This document shows, piece after piece, positions 15,086 to 20,694 of a stretch of DNA of 20,694 nucleotides. The notes under the pieces were generated by a model, which saw nothing but the letters and a program-made list of their open reading frames with translations, was not told where the DNA came from and ran no database searches. Position 1 is the stretch's first letter. Each line of letters starts with the position of its first letter. The position numbers and the translations under genes are program-made. This DNA comes from Pigoraptor vietnamica. Lineage: Eukaryota > Opisthokonta > Filasterea. The stretch spans positions 1 to 20,694 of the forward strand of contig CALSCQ010001278.1 of NCBI GenBank assembly GCA_943704525.1, read 5' to 3'.

Positions 15086-15388
15086 CGCGCACTGGGATGG
15101 AAACAAATGCAGGGGCTGCGTTAACTTCGGGCATGTGCTTCAGCACGTTATTCGTTTCTTATTCGATACGCCGTTTTCCGCCGTGCTTGTGGGGGAACAG
15201 TTGGCCGAAATGAACAGTACGTCTTTACGCGCTGCACAGTGTTTGTCGACCCCCCGTGACACTACACACAACAACAACAACAACATTCGCACAGTCTCTC
15301 GCAGGGTCAGTGCGTAACAATACATTTAGTTTCTGACTAAAGAACACATGGTCACTTATGTCCCGCCGCAGCGAATAAGCACCGTTAC
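15086..15388. other. Convergent spacer between RNase H and ankyrin genes
   Basis: 303 bases between the TAG of the plus-strand RNase H gene and the last likely stop of the minus-strand ankyrin gene. It contains an (ACA)n run at about 15270-15286. It should hold the 3' ends of both transcripts; no poly(A) signal of the AATAAA type is visible on either strand. Confidence 0.6.
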
Positions 15389-18300
15389 CTAACGTTTGAA
15401 GCTGAAGGGCACCTGCCCACGTATGCGCGCGCGACGGGAATCCCCTTTCGAGTCCGTGGCGAGCCATTGAAACAACGACACGTTTCCCCGTGCAGGCGCG
15501 GGAGCAGGCGCAGGCGAGGGGACGTGTCCGGATTTCTCTGCCGACGCAGCGAGGAGCGCGGATTGAAAGAAGGACGTGGGCGCGGGGGCAGGTGTGGCCG
15601 CAGTGACAGAGCCCTCTCCCGGCGGATTGGAGAGATTTGACGCGTTCAGTGCATGGTCGGGGCTCGGGGCGAGCGGTGCCAGCACAACAGACGACGAAGA
15701 CGAAGGGGTGCCGCTTGCGAAAGCGGACTCACCCGAGGACACGGGAGGCGTTTCTCGTCGCGGCGCAGAACGGCGGGCTTTGGCGGAGGGCCTTTGACAG
15801 CGCGTCCTTCAGTGAAGACTGGGTGGCAGCGAAGGGCCGCGAGCTCATGGACGCGGTTCGCGACAAAGCACATTTCGCGCCAACTGCGTTGACAGTGCTC
15901 TCGCCGTTAGCACTCGCACTCGCATCCGGGGCCGTCGTGCGGTCATCAAACGCCTCCGCCGCAATAGACGCCGCTTTGAACGAAAGAGTGAGCCCATTCT
16001 TCACACGGTGCGCCTTGACAAAGGTTGAAAACGGCGTCATTCCGTCGGGCGAACGACAGAACACCCCAGCAGACCGCAGTAGCAATAGGGCGGCGGCGAC
16101 ATTATTCCGGTCGCACGCCTCCTTCAACATATCCAAGTGCGACCGGGTCCCGCCTGTCGGAAAGAAGTGATCGAGCCACTGTGGTCGAGTATATTTGCCC
16201 CTCGGTTGGACGCCGTTCGAAACGCAAGTTGCCGCTGCCGCTGCTGCAGTCGGCGTCCGTCCGTCGTTGTCGGCCACGCCGATGTCGGCGCCGGCTTCAC
16301 ACAGAACGCTGAAGAGGGGCCCGTCACTGCACAAGTGCAAGGGCGTGCGCCCGTTTGCTGTCACGCGCGTTGACGTCCGCAACCGGCCCTGATGAATGCC
16401 AAGACGGCGTCGTTGGCAAGGCCAGGAGGAAGACTCGCCCGACACTCGGCAAGTGCGTGGAGGGGCGTGCCTCCCTTATGGTCTGTCGCACGCGCGATCA
16501 TGCCCGCCGCGAGACACGCAGCGACGTCGTGAAGGTGGCCTGCCTTGCACGCCCAGTGGAGCGCAGTCGCGCCGTCCGAATCGACCGCAGACACGATGGA
16601 CGCACGCAGATCCGCGTCACCCAGCGCCAACCAATACGCGAGGGTACCGACGTGTACGGCGTGAAACATCCGCGTTCGCTGGCGGTCATCGCACGCACTC
16701 AAGTCGGCGCCACTCTGGAGCAACCGGCGCACGCACTTTTGGAGCGACGGAAGAACGTACGAAAGCATGTCGGGATTGTTGATGAGTCTGCACACGAAGG
16801 CGAGCTCCAACTCCTCTAGCGGTGGCCGTCCCGCAATACCGCCTTTCTTGCAGTCCGTTCGACGCGAACGAAGCTCGCGAAAGTTTGCGACGGAGTGCGG
16901 AAAAACGCTCACATTGCGTGCGAGCATGTGCAGTGGGGTCCGACTGCCGTTGCCGCGCACATCGCCGCGGGCGCCGGCATCCAAAAGGACGTCCACGACG
17001 CCCAGCTGCGTCGCCTCCATGCAACGGCACGCAACGCCAAGCGCCGCGTGACCATGCTTCGTCGACTGCGCGTTCACATAAGCCTCGCCGCGCTGCGCAA
17101 GCTCGCGGATAATGTCAAGCGCGCCCGGGGAACTCTGACCATTCGTGGAAGACGGGCCGCCGGGCCGAAATAGCCCGCGGATGCTTGCGCGCCTCCCACG
17201 CATGCGACAAGCGGCCATGAGGGCCGTATCGCCATGTAGTCGCCGGGGAAGTTCGCGCGAATGAGCGCGAGGGACAATGTGGCGTGGGAGCGCCAGCGCA
17301 GCACGGTGCTCAGCAGCGACGCTCGTGCGAGCGAGGGATGCGCAGCGATGACGTCCGCCATGCAGCGCAAGTTCTCGGCGTAGACCCGAAGATTGACCTT
17401 CTTCGCCCTGGCGGGTGAGCACGAGGCGATCCAGAGGTCCAGAGGTGTTTCCGCCGCTGTCGACAGCCGCCAGATTCGCGCCGTACTGTAGTGAAGGAGT
17501 TTGATGCTCCAAGGACACCAAGCATCGCACGCAACGTGGAGCATCGTGCGCTTTGTCTCGTGATCAACAACGAAGTTCGGGTCGCGGCCCTCCTTCAGAT
17601 ACTTCTCGAAAGTGCTCCAACCCTCTCTGCCCAGACACAAGCGCGCGAAAAAACTGGGCGGCCACCAATCGTACATGCCCCATCCCAACATACGATCCCA
17701 TAACGAAACAAGTTCGAGCGGCGTTTTTCCGTCCGACGTGCGCGAATCCATCTCCGCCCCAGCGTCCAGAAGCGGGCCAACAGCACCTCCGTTGCCCGCC
17801 GCAAACGCGCAGTGAAGCGCGGTGGCGCCGGTTCCGATGCGCCCATGAAATTGCTCCAGCGCGGGGACCTCGCGCGCCGTCCGCGCGTGCACGTCAGCGC
17901 CGGCCTCGATTACCCCGCGAATGCACACGCCGTCGAGCGTTTGTCCGAGTGCCAGAGCGTGCAGCACCGTGATCCCGTCGTTAAACGCGCGTACATCCAG
18001 GCCACTGCGCACGAATCGGTCCACGACCTGCGAAACGTTCAGCTGCCAAGGGGCGTCCGGCGGCGCTGTCGTTACAAAGTGCGTAACGTGGTCAGTAAGC
18101 CGGACGACGACCTTGTCCGCGGGAATCGTGTCGATGCGGGCGTTACATTCCATCAGGGTTGCCTCCAGATCATAGGGCGCTTCATACCCGCTCACCATCG
18201 CCGCGTGCAGCGCCGTGCACCCGCGCCCGTTCACCGTATCCACCACGGCACCAGCCGCCACAAGGGACCTCACAATCATAGGGCGCGTCCGGTCTTTGCC

Positions 18301-19869
18301 CCCAGCGTATTGGAGTGCTGTATTGCCCTTGCTGTCGCGTGCGTTCACGTCCGCCCCGGCCGCAATCAGCGCGTCCACCATGGCGGGCGCGTCCTTGCAC
18401 AACGCCTGTGCAGCCTTCATGAGCGGCGTGCTCCCGTAGTTATCTCTCCCGTTGACGTCGGCGCCGAGGGAGACGAGGAGAGCGTGCACTTCCGGGTCGG
18501 GTTTGGGTTTGTGTTCGACACACGTGTGCAGCACGCTCGCACAATCGCCGACAGACCGAATGTCGAAGCCGTCGCGTTCGGTAAGGACTCGCACAAGCGA
18601 AGGCGAGGCAACTGCCAAGTGGATTGGCGAACAGGCGCGGAGACTCCTGCGAATAGACAGGAACAGGACATGTTATGCCTGGTGAAGTTACGTGCGTATC
18701 GCGTACGCGAGTCTTTCGCGTGTGCGTGCGCGCGTGCGTGCGTGTGTGTGTGTATGTGTGTGTGTGTGTGTGTGTGAATGGCATTTGTGCATGCGCGGTG
18801 AGTGCATGCGAGTGCGGATAATGCATGCATAGTGCCGACGCACAAAAGAGATAACGAGAGACTGGACAATGCTCAAGGCGTTAAGACGTACTATTACGTG
18901 CCGTTAACGTACGTACCAAATCTTTGCTATCGTCGTCGCTCACAGTCTTGTGCGGGTCGGCGCCCAGCCGCAATAGCAGACGAGCGACCTCGGTCTGCCT
19001 TTCCTCCATCGCAACGCACAGCGCCAGGCCGCTTAAGACGTGCGCACGAGCCGACTCATGGTGTTCCACAAGTGGGGCAATAACGTCGGTCGCACCCCAC
19101 GCACACGCACGCAAGAGGCAGGCACTGGCGTTCGCGTCCGTTGCGCTGAACGCGACACGGCGGAGGATCCGCACGAGGACGACAGGCGGTTCCTTTGTCC
19201 ACACCTTGCATACGTCGGCACCCGCTGCGAGAAGGAGTTCGGCGATTTCGGAGTGCTCGCAGAGTGCAAGCGGATGCCAGGCGAACCGGTCCAAATTGGG
19301 GTCAGCACCAGCGGCAATAAGCAGTCGTGCGACGCCCCACCGGTGACCCTGCAACGCCGACAGGAGCGCCGGTGTGACAAAGTTCGATTCGTTCACGTTC
19401 GCACCGGCGGACAGCAGCGCGCGCACGACGCCCTCCTGCCCGCGGAACGCCGCAGTCCCAAGCGGGGTCAGATATGCGCCGTACGCCCGCCAGAAGCAAC
19501 CGTGGTCGATGCTGTACATCGCTGCGTCCGTTGCCAGAAGCGCCAATACGAGGGTGACGTTTCCGTTGGCGGCGGCCACATGGAGCGCGCACGGCAGTCC
19601 GCCCCCCAAGAACTCGGCCGGCCACTCATGATTTCGCGTGCGCGACAGTATCAGCTGCGCAACGGCGTTGTGTGATCCGTAGGCGACACGGGCCAGTAGA
19701 GCGTTCGCATGACCAATGCGCACGCCACGGCCGAGGAGGGCCTGGACGCAGTCGAGATCGCCACAACTGCATGCGAATTCGAGCGCGAGTTGACAAGCTT
19801 GGGCGAAGGGCTGCGGCAAGAGGATACGGGACGATATTGTCAGTTCAAGATACGAGATTGTTCTTTTGT

Positions 19870-19916
<47 letters not shown>

Positions 19917-20119
19917 GAGGAGAAGACAGTGTAGAAAGGCTGCACATCAAGCCCTACGTAGTGTAAGGCCAGATGCCATCTCCCGCATGGAAATACAAAG
20001 ATTGCCACGGTTTCGCGTAGAAAAGTGGTCCGCATGAGAAAGAAGGAGTTTGAAATGCTCAACTCCAATTGACTTACACACACACAGACACACAGACACA
20101 CAGACACACGGACATACAA

Positions 20120-20150
<31 letters not shown>

Positions 20151-20165
20151 TCACTCACTCACTCA

Positions 20166-20200
<35 letters not shown>

Positions 20201-20307
20201 ACTCACTTACACACTCACTCACTCACACACACACAACACACACACACGCACACACGCACACACGCACACGCACACAACACACAACACGCACACACACACA
20301 CAACACG

Positions 20308-20338
<31 letters not shown>

Positions 20339-20369
20339 ACACACAACACACAACACGCACACACAACAC

Positions 20370-20453
<84 letters not shown>

Positions 20454-20694
20454 ACACCACTCTCGATGACTCAGGGGGGGGAACTGAATGCGATTCCCCA
20501 GCTTCGCCTGCATATTTGTGCAAAACTCACCCGCACATTAAATAGAGGAAAGCGTGGTTCTTGATTGCTGAGCGTCTCCCAAGCGCCCCCTTCACTCGCT
20601 CGTACTCTGTCCGCTCCACTTCGAAGCCGTCACCATAGTACGGGTAGCTTTCCGGCTCCGGCAGCGGCGGCTCCGGCGGCGGCGGCTCTGGGGG
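15389..20694 (-). CDS. Large ankyrin-repeat protein with apparent frame breaks; 5' end outside window
   Basis: Minus-strand exons: 20694-20531 (Pro/Glu-rich EPPPPEPPLPEPESYPYY, donor GTGAGT), 19810 to about 18905, and 18646-15733 (ends at a GTGAGT donor). A C-terminal exon of uncertain start ends in TAG at 15389. Ankyrin motifs are clear: ALHVAAANGN, LLSAGANVNESN, LLIAAGADPN, GSTPLMKAAQ, LIAAGADVNARDSKGNTALQ, GCTALHAAMVSG, GDTALMAACR, SRTPLHMLARN, GATALHWACKAGH, GGTPLHALAE, NGRTPLHLC and LCEAGADIGVADNDGRTP. The repeats serve protein binding; no catalytic domain is visible. The long exon needs one frame change near 17231-17250 and two near 16354-16382, each at or beside a homopolymer, but has no internal stops otherwise. 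Sequencing or assembly errors are the likeliest cause; a decaying gene is the alternative. Phases also disagree at the 18647 and 19811 acceptors, so an exon may be missing. Confidence 0.8.
18717..18776. repeat. GT/GC microsatellite; (CA)n on the sense strand of the ankyrin gene
   Basis: CGTGTGCGTGCGCGCGTGCGTGCG followed by GT repeats on the plus strand. On the sense (minus) strand this is a CA tract ending about 70 bases before the acceptor at 18647-18648. Confidence 0.93.
19866..19913. repeat. (GT)n microsatellite; (CA)n near an ankyrin-gene acceptor
   Basis: A GT run with one TATG interruption on the plus strand. On the sense strand it is a CA tract about 55 bases upstream of the acceptor TTGCCGCAG at 19811-19812. 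Confidence 0.95.
20076..20459. repeat. 380-base CA/CT compound microsatellite
   Basis: Plus-strand CA repeats, first with CAGACA variants, then CACT and CTCT runs (20145-20183), then a long stretch of CACACG and CAACACA variants, and finally an uninterrupted CA run of about 75 bases ending in ACCACACCAC. It lies in the first visible intron of the minus-strand ankyrin gene, so the transcript carries it as (GU)n in the donor half of that intron. Confidence 0.96.

Noticed and set aside
14162-15106. 314-codon minus-strand open frame opposite the RNase H/retropepsin gene
   Set aside because: High GC content leaves antisense frames open. The translation shows no family pattern, while the plus strand carries RNase H catalytic motifs.
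15646-15892. Plus-strand open frames over the ankyrin gene 3' end
   Set aside because: They overlap each other and the minus-strand coding exon, with basic low-complexity translation and no motif.
16354-16385. A 26-base GT-AG mini-intron in the ankyrin gene that would also restore frame
   Set aside because: It would remove ADVNARDS, which is exactly the expected ankyrin sequence, and 26 bases is far shorter than the other introns here, which mostly exceed 100 bases. Two indels explain the data better.
17812-18777. 321-codon plus-strand open frame opposite the ankyrin gene
   Set aside because: The antisense strand reads clear ankyrin repeats. The plus frame has no recognisable pattern and ends in the GT repeat.
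20050-20545. Open frames of HTHTHT or VCVCVC in the 380-base CA block
   Set aside because: Pure microsatellite translation on both strands. The block lies in an intron of the ankyrin gene.

Overview
This window looks like nuclear DNA of a GC-rich, intron-dense eukaryote, probably a protist. The sequence alone does not allow a closer placement. The reasons are: every convincing protein is broken into short exons whose codon phases match across GT...AG boundaries; most donors begin GTG (24 of 31 I placed, typically GTGAGT, GTGGGT or GTGCGT); the protein families are eukaryotic (CULT, START, WD40, ankyrin); and introns and spacers carry long (GT)n/(CA)n/(GC)n microsatellites. There is no operon structure, tRNA, rRNA or CRISPR array that I can support.

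Layout. (1) 1-393 is the 3' part of a microsatellite-filled intron, followed by the last four exons (394-1401, +) of a CULT-domain, cereblon-like protein. (2) 2052-7161 (+) is a 15-exon gene for an 831-residue protein with an N-terminal membrane segment and three START lipid-binding domains. (3) 7885-12143 (+) is an 11-exon gene for an 873-residue seven-bladed WD40 protein with a DWD-type box and a long Ser/Pro/Ala-rich tail. (4) 13647-15085 (+) is a 3-exon gene fusing an intact RNase H domain to a retropepsin-like domain whose catalytic Asp is replaced by Ser. (5) 15389-20694 (-, running off the right edge) is a large ankyrin-repeat gene with several apparent single-base frame breaks. It is convergent with gene 4.

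Functional connections are limited. Cereblon and DWD-box WD40 proteins are both substrate receptors of CUL4-DDB1 ubiquitin ligases in other eukaryotes, so genes 1 and 3 may belong to the same pathway, but each is transcribed separately. The triple-START protein would move or sense lipid at a membrane. The RNase H/retropepsin fusion looks like a domesticated retroelement-derived protein.

The most unusual signals are the RNase H-pseudoprotease fusion, the three-START architecture with introns at equivalent places, a tandem repeat in which a splice donor has been copied along an intron, and the arrangement of GT and CA microsatellites within introns. All exon coordinates were assembled by eye from splice sites and reading frame. 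They have not been checked against transcripts.
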